Assembly: GCA_900104375.1 (NCBI GenBank) | Contig: LT629302.1 | Coordinates: 682,001-746,000, forward strand | Source of the DNA: Flavobacteriaceae bacterium MAR_2010_188 | Lineage (GTDB): Bacteria; Bacteroidota; Bacteroidia; Flavobacteriales; Flavobacteriaceae | Length of the DNA: 64,000 nucleotides | Reading direction: 5' to 3' | Shown: positions 47,301 to 56,765 of the stretch, one piece after another | How positions within the stretch are numbered: position 1 is the stretch's first letter | Layout: each line of letters starts with the position of its first letter | Made by a program: the position numbers and the translations under genes | The notes under the pieces: model-generated | Told to the model about the DNA's origin: nothing | The model's input: the letters and a program-made list of their open reading frames with translations, nothing else | Database searches by the model: none

Positions 47301-49524
47301 GGGCCGAGGCCGAGGTTCCAAAAAAGTTTGGCAAGCCATTGCCGTCATAATCTGGACTGCCAAGATTTACCGTAGTATCCCCACCAGTTGGAGCCGCTAA
47401 ATCAGGTTTTTTTCTATCTGTACCATTCACAATTAAACCACCGCGAGAAGAACTATTTTGAACTGCATATGAACCATTATAAGCCGGAGTATTATCGTAC
47501 CTAACTGCACCCACAGTTATAGCCCCTGCAGCATTAGCGTGACCAACAATAGTTGAGCTAACTGCGGCAGGTACGGCATCGAATTTATCGTCGTCACCAG
47601 CTTTATATACAATATATTTAAATTTTAATCCTACGGTGTTACCCGCAAAACGTTCTACCATAATATTGGTAGTGGTAGGATTTATAACGGTGAAAGGCAT
47701 GATTTCAATCGGGTCTTTGCCAAGATTATTTCTATTGAAACCGTAAGTAATAGAACCGGTATTATCAGCTAGGTATATGTCCAGATCGTTTTTAGCACCT
47801 GTTGAAGAGCCTAGAGAATAAAAATCATCATCCCATTGCAACACGAGAAAATATTGCCCAACGCCCAATGTTAATTTTTGTAAGGTATTGCCAGAGGTAA
47901 AGTCGTGTCTTTTTGGATTAGATGAATTAGATATAAAAGAAGCTTCATATGATTTCTGGCCAAAGTTTCCTGCAGATGTAAAATATTGAACCCCTTTAGA
48001 AGCTGCATCATTTATGGCCTTGGCAACAATTCCATCTCGATACGTAGGAGCACTTAAATAGGTAAGGTCATCTACAATGACGTCACAATTCTGCGCGACC
48101 AAATCTGCAATACCAGCTGCAAGGTTACCTTCAGAAATAAAGCCCGTTCTAAAAAACAGTTCGGCCTTGGGAGCCACATCATGAACGATCTGCATCATCG
48201 CCCGACCCTCATCACTAGCGGCGCCGTAAGGAAAATCCAATACAACATTTACTGGTTTTGTATATACAGGATTAAGAGTTCCTGGCAAATCACCATTAGT
48301 AATATCTGCCTTTACCGCAGCGCTGCTTCCTGAGATTACCCCAGATTTTCTATCGTAGCTATCAGAAATCACACCTACCTTAATATTTTCACCATCTACC
48401 TTCCAACCTAGACGGGCAAGGTTTGAGCGCTGAGCCTTATCTCCTTGACTCTCGGCTAGACCAACATTTTGAAATGGTTTCGGTGAAGAATATACTTGGT
48501 TAATGATGTCGGCTTTAGCATTTAAATCTAATAGGGCATTAATCGGATAGAATACCGTGATAACTAATTGATCGTCGGTAGGGCTGTAGTAATCCTTAAT
48601 AAAATCTGCAGAGGTGATATTTTTAGTGGCCAAAAATGTAACTACATCATTGTAACGACCCGTTGCAACCACTATCCTTACTAACACCTTATCGCTATTA
48701 TCAAGAGAAAATAGGGTAGGGTTAGGATTGGTTCCCGGAGTATAGTAATTATAAAGATATTCTAGATCAGAACCAATTAGTCCTTCTGTTCTAAATGGCG
48801 AGATTATACCCGGGACAATATCACAGTTCTTTAAGATACAATCGCATCTTTTAGTAATCTCCACTTCGGTAATTGGAGAGCCGGTTAGTCCGGTTGTATT
48901 TTTTGAAGAATAATAATCTAGAGTAGCACTCCAAGTACCGTAGTTATTAATGTTACCATTATCAACTTTGATATTCCCAGATCCCAAAATGCTGCCATTA
49001 TTTACAAAGTTACCCGCAGTAAGTTGAAAGCACGAACTATTCATGGTAATCTTAGAATCGTTGACCACGTTACCATTCTTTATAACGACAGCCTTCGTAA
49101 GACTGATTGTGCCTTTGTTATTTAATATGCCAGGTCCTATGGATATTCTACCATCGTTAATGGTAAAGTTGGCGCCGCTCTCAACGTTTAGATTAGGACT
49201 AAGATTTAATTGGGCCCCATTAGAAATTATAAGATTGGCCTTATTCCCTAAGTTTATTGGGCTATTAGAGACGTAATTAATGTTATGCTTAATAGTTATA
49301 GTACTTCCATTTACATTGCTATTAGGAATAGGATTATTGCCGCAAGGCCCACCCGTACATTCCCAGACCGATTTATCATTCCAATCACCGGCTTTGATTG
49401 TAGTATAATTTTGTGAAAAGCCATCTACCGCAGAGGATAGAAAAAATAGGAGTAATAATAAACAGCTGAAAGAGATAGACTCAAAGCGTTTACTCAGAAG
49501 TTTGTAGAGGGATAATTGTTTCAT
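44350..49524 (-). CDS. Giant T9SS-secreted serine-peptidase-like protein with MBG domains
   Basis: 1,724 residues. Signal peptide (to about residue 38), an N-terminal region with short beta repeats (60-200), then an S8/S53-like peptidase domain (about 375-800): GVISDSYD (Asp388), DEGRAMMQIVHDVAP (Glu439), TSAGNFG and GTSASAPHAAA (Ser738). The Asp/Glu/Ser set is more sedolisin-like than subtilisin-like. After it come an IPT-like region (810-890), four MBG-type domains recognisable by YGDA motifs, an unusual Asn-Gly repeat tract (1053-1201), and a C-terminal T9SS sorting domain (FKYYPNPVTDVFNL to the end). Expected to be a cell-surface or secreted protease. Confidence 0.85.
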   Translation of the reverse strand: MKQLSLYKLLSKRFESISFSCLLLLLFFLSSAVDGFSQNYTTIKAGDWNDKSVWECTGGPCGNNPIPNSNVNGSTITIKHNINYVSNSPINLGNKANLIISNGAQLNLSPNLNVESGANFTINDGRISIGPGILNNKGTISLTKAVVIKNGNVVNDSKITMNSSCFQLTAGNFVNNGSILGSGNIKVDNGNINNYGTWSATLDYYSSKNTTGLTGSPITEVEITKRCDCILKNCDIVPGIISPFRTEGLIGSDLEYLYNYYTPGTNPNPTLFSLDNSDKVLVRIVVATGRYNDVVTFLATKNITSADFIKDYYSPTDDQLVITVFYPINALLDLNAKADIINQVYSSPKPFQNVGLAESQGDKAQRSNLARLGWKVDGENIKVGVISDSYDRKSGVISGSSAAVKADITNGDLPGTLNPVYTKPVNVVLDFPYGAASDEGRAMMQIVHDVAPKAELFFRTGFISEGNLAAGIADLVAQNCDVIVDDLTYLSAPTYRDGIVAKAINDAASKGVQYFTSAGNFGQKSYEASFISNSSNPKRHDFTSGNTLQKLTLGVGQYFLVLQWDDDFYSLGSSTGAKNDLDIYLADNTGSITYGFNRNNLGKDPIEIMPFTVINPTTTNIMVERFAGNTVGLKFKYIVYKAGDDDKFDAVPAAVSSTIVGHANAAGAITVGAVRYDNTPAYNGSYAVQNSSSRGGLIVNGTDRKKPDLAAPTGGDTTVNLGSPDYDGNGLPNFFGTSASAPHAAAVAALLLQAKQKFEVDPDNTDATLSIRKLLAENAIDISPTGFDYAAGNGFISATKSISALANPTPKIINLNLENLDTTQYDPGEKSFVLILEGEYFIPGSKVFLRGVELQTTYVDETKLLVTIPEFIGNPSLTVNNAPKPITNGTDGGDSNIVTFFDTIVKDVIVKAEAASRRYGEANPEFSFIATIGDTTVKLTDAEMLLLKPSVTLSSDAIATTDVGIAAIKVVLGAEIDSSLLELYNFVPADGVLSITQMPVLIKPSAFAPITYGDAFPDIKFDYTFGETGESGLVVDPAIVQQLKSHHQTSLSTINGIAHINGLSTTNGISYPNGIPHINGISLNNRTFFLSRSIYTNAITVEASRYAYTNNYQTGKLIEFGADLFSETSISNGTYSAITSGIGFINGKNYINGTANLNGKGFINGINLVNGIGYINGVSYINGVSYVNGKGYVNGTALVNGETEFVKSFDNMFLILSQADEALDDSAIIDIFPVNVITGADAGTQFVIPGGLLDTNFKISYAPTELVINKADLKVTANDKAITYGDAVGNLSGTASGLKYDDSLAGLFPSGLTFSTCATCTAAGSPYDINVSGTPSNNNYNITFVKGKLTVNKLKVTATVADKTIIYGDAGPITSTVSFSPSSFPYSDTVSSVFSTFTFTPSNGCTTATTIDVSNKQQPTNYEVTYVAGKLTLTKVPLSLTVADTYILQGATTPTTFQVKSEGFKCNDVLPSTTKYIVKNANNTEVTGVLAAGEYSVIIDATSLTGLGNYNITTTAGKLYVNPSVGCNDRIRAEDICKSAAKLTDYPTVTTLLRFTYTNPLAVSIYIPLGPNNVLKGKAKAVNTPPVLFLPGTHSFDIYTNGENLQWEITTYGCSSASKSPTGSNANPCVGITSLTSLESSLRIRPEFKYYPNPVTDVFNLQFGEEKPISVKVYNEIGVMLINKDLKSVQNKKVELDLSSLKTGLLFVEIITHADTKVIKIVKK
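45922..46368 (-). repeat. Asn-Gly hexapeptide-like repeat tract inside the T9SS peptidase
   Basis: Codes for residues 1053-1201: runs such as YINGVSYINGVSYVNGKGYV with NG every six or so residues, about 20 NG pairs, interrupted by a 45-residue non-repeat stretch. At the DNA level short words (CCATTTAC, CCGTTTAT) recur. A beta-solenoid is the likely structure. It lies inside the MBG domain that begins at YGDAFPDIKFDYTF. Confidence 0.8.
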
Positions 49525-50321
49525 GAGTTTAAAATTAAATGCGATATGTGAGAAATGATTGGATTTTTATTTTTTAAGTCCGCCATTTTAAATCCTCATA
49601 TTAAAATGAAAACTTAAAACAGGCTAGGGTCATTTTGTTCAAATTTTATAATTGAAATATTTATTCATTCTGGATTAACTAAAAATACGATTGTTTTAAA
49701 CACATTTTTTGATGATGCAAATTTCCTGAATTTTTGAATAGCTCACTTAAAATATTGAGGGTAAAAGATTAAGCATCGATAGACATTTAATAGACAAAGC
49801 CAGATTACTGATTATTTTGATGCGTTTCATATCAATTTTTAATGAACAGTTCATTGGAAATGCGAAAATCGGTTTATTTATTCTTTACCAAATTCAACAT
49901 TTTTAAATATGAACAGGATAAAATTAAGGACTGCGAAAAATAATTGTGAGGAGAGTTTCTAATGGAATATTGGGTAAAATTCAGTACAACCATAATCCGT
50001 CGTTATTCTACTAGCAATATCATTCTCAAATATAAAGAATTTTTTAATTATTTATCTTGAAGTGTACAAAAATATTTAAGCTAAAAAGTAGAAAACCAAA
50101 GTGTTATAGAATAAGATATCAGGAATATCTAAGATGATCGACTCTTAATTCGCTCAAAAAAGATAGGTGAATTTTCTGTTGAAAAAACGTTATGAAGATT
50201 GATATGTTCTTAGAAATTTGTGCTTAGCCAAACTCAGGATTTTCGACAATATTAGTAGAAAAGCTTTACAGATTATAAGCTTCAAAACTAAGTGCTTGGA
50301 AGAATTTGAATTGGAATCGTT
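49525..50321. other. Gene-free region upstream of the peptidase gene
   Basis: About 800 bp with only short frames, AT-rich. It holds the promoter of the large peptidase gene and the 3' flank of the HD-domain gene. I see no RNA gene, repeat or terminator. Confidence 0.5.
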
Positions 50322-50933
50322 CTAATTACCATTATAGGCCAAACGCTCGCCTTTTAATTGCTTAAGTTTTTCAAATTTGGATTTATTACGCTTTTCCTGG
50401 GCAATTTCGGTATGATATTTATGATTTTCTAAGAAGTTGATCTGTGCATCCAACCATTCTCTTTGATTCTTTACAACATTGTAATGGAAAAATTCTTGTA
50501 GAAGTCTGCTACTTAATTTGTCGTAATCCTTTCGGCCTAAATAGTCAAGGTCCGCATCAGCCAATATCTCTTCAAAAAAGTTCTTTGGGGTCTGCGGAAT
50601 TTTGGTTGCCATAATCATTCCGCCGATCATTTCAATGTCATCTTCAGAATAACCATGCTTTTCTAATAAAGGTCTAAGCTTGTCAACACTATTCCTTTCA
50701 TGTTCGGTAGGAGACTCGATATAACCGTAGTCATGTCCTATTGCGGCAATACGCAAAAGGTCGGCCTGATCTTTAGGTAGGTCAAAGTATTTAATGTAGA
50801 ACTCGCATATATTGGCAACATCTAAAGTATGTTCCAAACAATGATATTCGAGATGATCCGGCAGTTTTTCTTCAAGGTCTGCCAAAATTTCAAAGCACAC
50901 TTGGGGGTAAGCTCCTATGTTTTTTAGTACCAT
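50322..50933 (-). CDS. HD-domain phosphohydrolase
   Basis: 203 residues. Metal-binding HD set: EYHCLEHTLDVANI (His), IAAIGHDYGY (His-Asp) and DADLDYLG (Asp). Such proteins hydrolyse nucleotides or cyclic nucleotides. Its position next to a nucleotidyl cyclase gene on the same strand (228 bp apart) is suggestive of cyclic-nucleotide turnover, but this subfamily's substrate is not known. No membrane segment. Confidence 0.85.
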   Translation of the reverse strand: MVLKNIGAYPQVCFEILADLEEKLPDHLEYHCLEHTLDVANICEFYIKYFDLPKDQADLLRIAAIGHDYGYIESPTEHERNSVDKLRPLLEKHGYSEDDIEMIGGMIMATKIPQTPKNFFEEILADADLDYLGRKDYDKLSSRLLQEFFHYNVVKNQREWLDAQINFLENHKYHTEIAQEKRNKSKFEKLKQLKGERLAYNGN

Positions 50934-51161
50934 ATAAAATGTTAGTTAACTAACTTCAGGCTTAATATTTTACTCAAAACTCCTTGTGGTATTTCACAAA
51001 TAAACGGAATTTTTTAACATAAAACACTTAACCAGGGGTTAGCTCGTTAAAGTAAATCTAATGAAAATCAATCAAATCCATCCAAAACCCTTAGATTCAT
51101 TGATCGGTCTTCAATTTGTCCTTAAATATAATAGTCATAAATCCGTGGTTAGCCTTCTAAA

Positions 51162-53099
51162 TTAAGAAGAGCTATCATCTAGGAAATACATTTTTAGCTT
51201 TTTGCTATTCTTTACTTCAATCTCACCCCGATATTGGAACTTTCGCTTGTCCTTTAGGACATTGTAGGTGTTTTCAGAAACATTTATTTTTCCTGGTTGT
51301 GAGTTAGATTCCATTCTAGCGGCGATATTTACCGTATTGCCCCAAATATCATATTGAAACTTTTTAGTTCCCACCACTCCCGCAATGACAGGACCCGTAT
51401 TAAGACCAATCCTAACTTTAAAAGGGTAGATGTCTTCTGGTGGGTTGGCTTCAGTTGCTTTAACAAAAGCCAAAATTTCTTGGGCAGCACCCAGAGCATC
51501 TTCGGCATTTGTAGTATTTTTTGCAGGTAAACCGCCAGCGCACATATAGGCATCGCCAATGGTTTTTATCTTTTCTAGATTATTGCGCTCAACTATTTCA
51601 TCGAACTTCTTAAAATAATAATCCACACTCTTAACAAGGTTCTCTGGAGAAATGTGCTCGGCAACTACAGAAAAGGCTTTAAAGTCGGTAAAAAGGACGG
51701 TAACACGTTCAAATTTTTTCGCCTTAATGGAGCCATTTTGTTTTAGTTCTTCCGCCGTTTCCTTAGGTAGGATATTAAGCAGTATATTTTCTGAGCGGGC
51801 ACGTTCCTTATCAATACGTTTAGAAGCTCGTCTCACAAACTGATATTGAAGAAAAAAACCACCGATGATAAAAGCAAAAAGCACTAAAACTGCTAGAAGA
51901 AGGTTCCTAGAAGTGGCCTCTTTTTCGATCTGGGATTGTTTCAACTCGTTTTCTGTATTAAGGAGCGTAATTTCATTTTCCTTATTTTCAACATCATATT
52001 GAAATCTTAGGTTTCCTAAAGTATTTTCATATTGATCGTCCCTAATTGTATCTCTTATCTTAGAAAAGCGCTCTTGGTAATTATAGGCTTTTTCGAAATC
52101 GCCCATTTTAGAATATAATTCGGCCAATCCTTCATAAGCATCCCTACGATCCAATAAAACCTGGGTAGCCTTAGAGAGATTAAGAGCTTGGTCAAAATTA
52201 GTGACCGCCTCGTTATACTGATTTTTTTCCGTCAACAATTCCCCCAGCTTAATCCGTGCCTTTGTTTCTTCCATTTTATAGTCCTTGCTTTGGGCCACAT
52301 TAATAGATTGGCGCAATAAATCCTCGGATTCCTCTAGTTCTCCCAATTCCATATGGGCAGTCCCCATGAGGCGTAGGGTAGTAGAGGCATCACTGCCGTC
52401 TTCGGTAATAGATGCAAAATAATCTTCTAGATAGGATAAGGCTTCCTTTGGTTTATTCTCTAATAGATAGAGTTCGGCGATATTCATTACGGAAACGCTA
52501 CGACCATCATCATCCTTTAGCGCTTCGAACAATGTTTTGGCCTTCTGATAAGCTTCTAGAGCTTGTGGATAGGTTTTCTTATCGTTGCTGTAAACGGTCC
52601 CAATATTTACGTATGCTGTCGCAATGCGCAAACTGTCACCGATTTCTTGGCCGTTTCGGATAGATTTTATGAAGAAATCGAGAGCGGTTGGGTCATCACC
52701 TTTAGATTGATAAACTGCACCGATGTTAGCTTGCAGATTGCTAATGCCCAACTTAAAGTTGATTTCCTCAAAAATCGCTAGGGATTTTTCCCAGTTTTTT
52801 AGGACCTCATTAAACTCTCCTTTAACATAATAGGCCATCCCGCGGTTCTTATAACCATAGGCAAGACCTTTTTTATACTTTACTTTTTCTGCCAGTTCAA
52901 TCGCTTTGTCCGCATATAAAATCGTAGAATCTGCCGAACTTCTATATAAAGATCCAGCGAGGTCGTTATAGAGAATGACCTTGGAAGAATCTGGTTTAGA
53001 TTGATAAATTTTTTCAAGAAGCTCTTCGGTATTGGACTGGGAATAAGAAAAATATCCTGTGGAAAAAACCAAAGCAAGAAAAAAGCAAATGCTTTTCAT
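51162..53099 (-). CDS. TPR-containing class III adenylate/guanylate cyclase
   Basis: 645 residues. Signal peptide, then about seven TPR units (residues 35-345; for example LAYGYKNRGMAYYVKGEFNE and AYNYQERFSKIRDTI), a membrane helix (about 397-417, LLLAVLVLFAFIIGGFFLQY) with a linker helix, and a C-terminal class III cyclase domain. The metal-binding Asp residues are in VTVLFTDFKAFS and KTIGDAYM, and GNTVNIAARM has the transition-state Asn and Arg. An external TPR sensor would control cytosolic cAMP or cGMP production. Confidence 0.93.
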   Translation of the reverse strand: MKSICFFLALVFSTGYFSYSQSNTEELLEKIYQSKPDSSKVILYNDLAGSLYRSSADSTILYADKAIELAEKVKYKKGLAYGYKNRGMAYYVKGEFNEVLKNWEKSLAIFEEINFKLGISNLQANIGAVYQSKGDDPTALDFFIKSIRNGQEIGDSLRIATAYVNIGTVYSNDKKTYPQALEAYQKAKTLFEALKDDDGRSVSVMNIAELYLLENKPKEALSYLEDYFASITEDGSDASTTLRLMGTAHMELGELEESEDLLRQSINVAQSKDYKMEETKARIKLGELLTEKNQYNEAVTNFDQALNLSKATQVLLDRRDAYEGLAELYSKMGDFEKAYNYQERFSKIRDTIRDDQYENTLGNLRFQYDVENKENEITLLNTENELKQSQIEKEATSRNLLLAVLVLFAFIIGGFFLQYQFVRRASKRIDKERARSENILLNILPKETAEELKQNGSIKAKKFERVTVLFTDFKAFSVVAEHISPENLVKSVDYYFKKFDEIVERNNLEKIKTIGDAYMCAGGLPAKNTTNAEDALGAAQEILAFVKATEANPPEDIYPFKVRIGLNTGPVIAGVVGTKKFQYDIWGNTVNIAARMESNSQPGKINVSENTYNVLKDKRKFQYRGEIEVKNSKKLKMYFLDDSSS

Positions 53100-53380
53100 T
53101 AAGAAGTTTTAAATTTTGTTAGTTAGCAGGGCAAGTTATATAAAGTTATGAAATTAAGTAATCTAGTTGATATTTAAATAAAAATTTTAAGGGTTTTTAT
53201 AAAGGCAAATTTATAGGCGTTAGTTACTTAGTATTAATGTCTAACCTTCTAATTTATTATTTTAAGTTGAAGTATTATTAACTATAAATGTCGAAAAGAG
53301 CATGGAATCCCAAAGATTATTAATTAGGAAAAACTTTAGGGTTAGAGTAAATTTGCAGCAAATTTTAAACAAACACTAAG

Positions 53381-53590
53381 ATGAAACATATTTACGCAAT
53401 TTTACTACTAGCGGTTGTATTATTTAGCTGTCGCGATGTGCCAAGAACCGAGCTGGAAGATGGTGACGAAGTAGAGATTATGGAAGATACCACTACCGTA
53501 ATCAAACAACAAAAGATGATGGATTCTACCAATTTAAAGGTTTTGGATACTACTATGACTAAGGTAGATTCTACCGGGATGGGGAATTAG
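53381..53590 (+). CDS. Small acidic lipoprotein
   Basis: 69 residues with lipobox VVLFSCRDV and an Asp/Thr-rich tail (EDGDEVEIMEDTTTVI, DTTMTKVDSTG). Preceded at about 10 bp by the A-rich stretch AAACAAACACTAAG. No known family. Confidence 0.6.
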   Translation: MKHIYAILLLAVVLFSCRDVPRTELEDGDEVEIMEDTTTVIKQQKMMDSTNLKVLDTTMTKVDSTGMGN

Positions 53591-53617
53591 GGATAAGTAG
53601 TCGGTATAGAGGATGCT

Positions 53618-54601
53618 TTATATGGTATTTCTATTTAATACACTAATTACTAAACGCTTTACTGTTTCCATTTCTTCTGGTTTGCTAGAAGCAATAAATA
53701 GGGTTAAACTCGCTAGTGTATCGTTACTAATTATCGTTTGTTCTTGACTGTTAAAAAGCATTTTGTTTTGCTGCAAAAATTTAAGAAAACAAGCTGCTGC
53801 TATTCGTTTATTGCCATCTACAAACGAATGATTTTTTACAATTAAATATAAAAGCATCGTTGCTTTTTCTTCCAATGTTGGATAAAAATCATCTTTCTCA
53901 AAGCCTTTTGTAATTTGAGCTACAGAACTTTCAAAGCTTTTATCTTTTTCCTTACCAAATACATCACTATCAAATTCGGCTAACATTTGATTGATGAGTT
54001 TTTGATAATCCTTTAAACTTGGATAATCTGCTGCTTTTTTAGTTAGACCTTTAGTATCTAATTGTTCGTGGTCATAATCATCTAATAGTCGTAAACCTTT
54101 AGCGAAAATCGTAAGCCAATCTCTGTCTGCTGTTTTTTCTTCAATGGCTCTGCTTAAAATAGTGATGCCATTTTTTAATATTTGTACTTCTTGTTCTTTT
54201 TGAGCTAAACGTTTTTCGTTAATAGTATATCCTTTTACTAAATAGTCTTTTAAAATAGCATTTGCTCAAATACGGAATTGAGTTCCTCTTTGTGATTTAA
54301 CTCTATAGCCTACAGATATTATTACATCTAAATTGTATAAATTAACTTTAGAAGTTTGGGTTTTTCCTTTAATGGCCCCGTGTTGGGTGGTAGTCCGGGA
54401 TTTCCGGACTACCACTTTTTCTTCGAGTTCTCCTTCGTTAAAAACATTTCTGATATGTTCTGAAATAGTACGCTTATTTTTCTCAAACAATTGGCCCATT
54501 TGTGCCTGGGTTAGCCAAACAGTATCCTGCTCAAACTGTACATTAATTTGAGTTGAGCCATCATTGGCTTGGTAAATTTCTATTTGGTTTTGCTCTTCCA
54601 T
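53618..54601 (-). pseudogene. RhuM/Fic-domain gene with an in-frame nonsense codon
   Basis: The frame from 54601 to 53618 is open over 327 residues except for a TGA at 54266-54268 (codon 112), where family members have Trp (RGTQFRIWA...). N-terminal RhuM domain: NVQFEQDTVWLTQAQMGQLF, SEHIRNVF, YNLDVIISVGYRV. The C-terminal Fic/Doc domain has the motif HSFVDGNKRIAA (His258), close to the Doc HPFxxGNKR. A single base change would make the gene intact. In Bacteroidetes such genes often sit within Type I RM operons, and an hsdS fragment lies just upstream. Confidence 0.8.
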
Positions 54602-54714
54602 TTTTTATTGAACTTGTGCAAATGTTGCCTCATTGCGTTTTTTTGAACTTTCGCATATTTTGCAACGGTTGCTTATTTTAATCTTTAGATACTGCAAAAA
54701 ATGCAACAGCTAGT

Positions 54715-54892
54715 TTATTTCTTTTTACCCTGAGCTTGTCGAAGGGCTTTCTCATTCCTAATTTTCTCCAACAAAACACTAGTAGGCTCGTAATCTTTAT
54801 CTGCTTTGCATTTCGCAAATTCGTCTTCGCTTAACAACTTCCCCTCAAATGCTTTTTTAAAAATGCTTTGGCATTGGGCGTGGGCTTTTTTT
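54715..54892 (-). pseudogene. Fragment of a Type I restriction specificity subunit (hsdS 3' end)
   Basis: About 58 codons open to the stop: a C-terminal coiled helix AQCQSIFKKAFEGKLLSEDE, then DYEPTSVLLEKIRNEKA, typical of HsdS tails. No start and no target-recognition domain remain. The tail contains CCCTGAGCTTGTCGAAGGG, a small palindromic repeat common in flavobacteria, read through as LRQAQG. With the RhuM remnant it marks a lost RM locus. Confidence 0.7.
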
Positions 54893-54896
54893 TAAC

Positions 54897-54961
54897 TTTT
54901 ACGAATTCTCCACAATCTCAATTTACTCGCCCTTATAATATTTTCATTTTTGTGCTCGTGA
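54897..54961. repeat. Direct repeat flanking a palindromic element, left copy
   Basis: About 65 bp (TTTTACGAATTCTCCACAAT to TTTTTGTGCTCGTGA) repeated with about 85% identity at 55067-55130. The palindromic element at 55004 lies in between. Confidence 0.7.
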
Positions 54962-55003
54962 TTCGCCATTTAAAAATTATACTCCTTACCAACTGATATT
55001 ACT

Positions 55004-55063
55004 TGTCATGCTGAACTTGTTTCAGCATCTATTAATAGACCCTGAAACAAGTTCAGGGTGACA
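55004..55063. repeat. REP-like palindromic element
   Basis: Inverted arms TGTCATGCTGAACTTGTTTC (55004-55023) and GAAACAAGTTCAGGGTGACA (55044-55063), imperfectly complementary. Sequences of this kind are common intergenic repeats in flavobacteria. The inserted material here is non-coding. Confidence 0.75.
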
Positions 55064-55066
55064 GCG

Positions 55067-55130
55067 TTTTACAATTCTTCACAATTTCAATTTACTCTCC
55101 CTTTTAATATTTTAATTTTTGTGCTCGTGA
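55067..55130. repeat. Direct repeat flanking a palindromic element, right copy
   Basis: Second copy of the 65-bp repeat at 54897-54961. The rest of the interval up to 55433 holds no gene I can support. Confidence 0.7.
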
Positions 55131-55433
55131 ATTTCAATCGTCAAAACCTTTACGAGTTTTCGATGATTTCGATTTCATCCTCCGTTATCCTATACAGCTC
55201 ATAAACATTTGGACTATTTAATTATTAGTCAGAGTTTTTTGGGATGTAAACTTTTTATACTGTTTATCGATGAGCTTTTCATCTTGAAGTTTAAGGTGAT
55301 GTCTTAAACTGAAACCTGAAATAAGCTCATAAAATATGTAAAAGCAGAGAAATGTTAGTTGTAAGGTTAAACTTAAGAAAATAAAATAGAAGTGGGTTTT
55401 ATAACTTTCTATTTTGGAACACCACTTTATAAG

Positions 55434-56156
55434 TTAATCCTCATCAAAAAAGAACTCGTGTATATCGATAATATCACCTCTACCAATCTGTACTAAATCG
55501 CTGATTTCTTTTAGGAAAATACCGAGCGAGCGTTCATTATATAGAAGTTTCATCTCATCGGAATAATCGGTTACCACGTACATATCGCTAGACATCTTAA
55601 AAAATGAAATATCCATTTTGCCTTTTCCTTTAACACCACGATTAACAACTTTACCATCTTGCAATATTTCCCTAAGGGTGGATTCATTCTTTTCTTCCGA
55701 CGCAACTTTAGAATAAGCAACCATCATATTCATCCACTCCTTATCGTCTTTCAAAAACCATTTAACCCTATCAAAATTAATCCCGTATTCACTGATCCAA
55801 CCGGGACTGGTAAACCCGAATAACACATCTTTTTTTCCATCTAATTCTGGGTCATCCTTAGGCGTAAATTGTTGAATTTTATAGGTGATTACGGAAGTGG
55901 CCGAAATATCCTTTAATTTTTTACCATCAAAAGATAAGGACTTTAATGAAAAGCTTTTCATATGTGGGTGATTGGAAAGCACCCATTGGGTAGCGGTAAG
56001 TTCTGCCTGTTCCTTCATTTGTTCTACCGCCGCAATACCAGCGCCAATGGCCAGAAGTCCGCCAGCGAGCGCTGCCACGCCTTCGTCTTGAGCTTTAGAT
56101 TGTTGTGGAATTAATAAAATCGCAATTAAAATAAGTAGTAAAAATCTTTTCATCAT
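55434..56156 (-). CDS. Hypothetical exported protein
   Basis: 240 residues. Signal peptide (MMKRFLLLILIAILLIPQQSKAQ), then a Gly/Ala-rich helix (VAALAGGLLAIGAGIAAVEQ), followed by an alpha/beta domain with FGFTSPGWISEYGINFDRVK and VVTDYSDEMKLLYNERSLG. No family recognised. Probably periplasmic. It diverges from the DUF4174 gene (158 bp between starts). Confidence 0.6.
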   Translation of the reverse strand: MMKRFLLLILIAILLIPQQSKAQDEGVAALAGGLLAIGAGIAAVEQMKEQAELTATQWVLSNHPHMKSFSLKSLSFDGKKLKDISATSVITYKIQQFTPKDDPELDGKKDVLFGFTSPGWISEYGINFDRVKWFLKDDKEWMNMMVAYSKVASEEKNESTLREILQDGKVVNRGVKGKGKMDISFFKMSSDMYVVTDYSDEMKLLYNERSLGIFLKEISDLVQIGRGDIIDIHEFFFDED

Positions 56157-56314
56157 TAAGGGTTTGGTTATTTATTTTGATAAAGCTAAAGTTAGCTGGC
56201 AAAAGTTTTTTACGGAATGCCGTAAGCCATAAATTTTATCGTTTAAAATTCTGATGGATTAGTGTAATTTTCATTGGTATATATTTTTATATTGACCCTT
56301 AAAGAAACCAAGAT

Positions 56315-56752
56315 TTGAAAATTTACCGCATCCTTATTTTTATTTTATTCGCATTTAGTATGAGCAGCAACACAGCGCAAGCACAAGAACTTAAAAATCA
56401 CCAATGGAAGAATAGGGTTGTTTTGATTATTTCCTCAGAAACAGATTCAGATTTGCTGAACTCCCAGATGCAGGAATTCGATTTTACAAGTCAGGACTTT
56501 AGGGACCGAAAGCTAATCGGCTATCAAATTTTAGAGAGGAAGTCGAGATTGTTGGATTCGTCCAAAAATGATTGGAAAGAGAGTTCAAATCTTTTCCAAA
56601 AATTCGCGGATAAGAAAACTGACTTCAAGGTAATTCTTATCGGACTAGATGGAAACGTAAAACTTGAGCAGAACAAGGTACTAACCAGAGAAAAACTTTT
56701 TGCCACCATCGACGCTATGCCAATGAGAAGGGCAGAGATGAGGAATGAATGA
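56315..56752 (+). CDS. DUF4174-domain exported protein
   Basis: 145 residues, TTG start at 56315. Signal peptide ending near NTAQAQ, then WKNRVVLIISSETDSD, DFRDRKLIGYQI, FKVILIGLDGNVKL and TIDAMPMRRAEM. The last two match the DUF4174 signature (LIGxDG..., IDxMPMRxxE). The family is thioredoxin-like in outline but lacks the CxxC, so it is not expected to be a redox enzyme. Function unknown. Confidence 0.75.
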   Translation: MKIYRILIFILFAFSMSSNTAQAQELKNHQWKNRVVLIISSETDSDLLNSQMQEFDFTSQDFRDRKLIGYQILERKSRLLDSSKNDWKESSNLFQKFADKKTDFKVILIGLDGNVKLEQNKVLTREKLFATIDAMPMRRAEMRNE

Positions 56753-56765
56753 GATATCGATTTTG

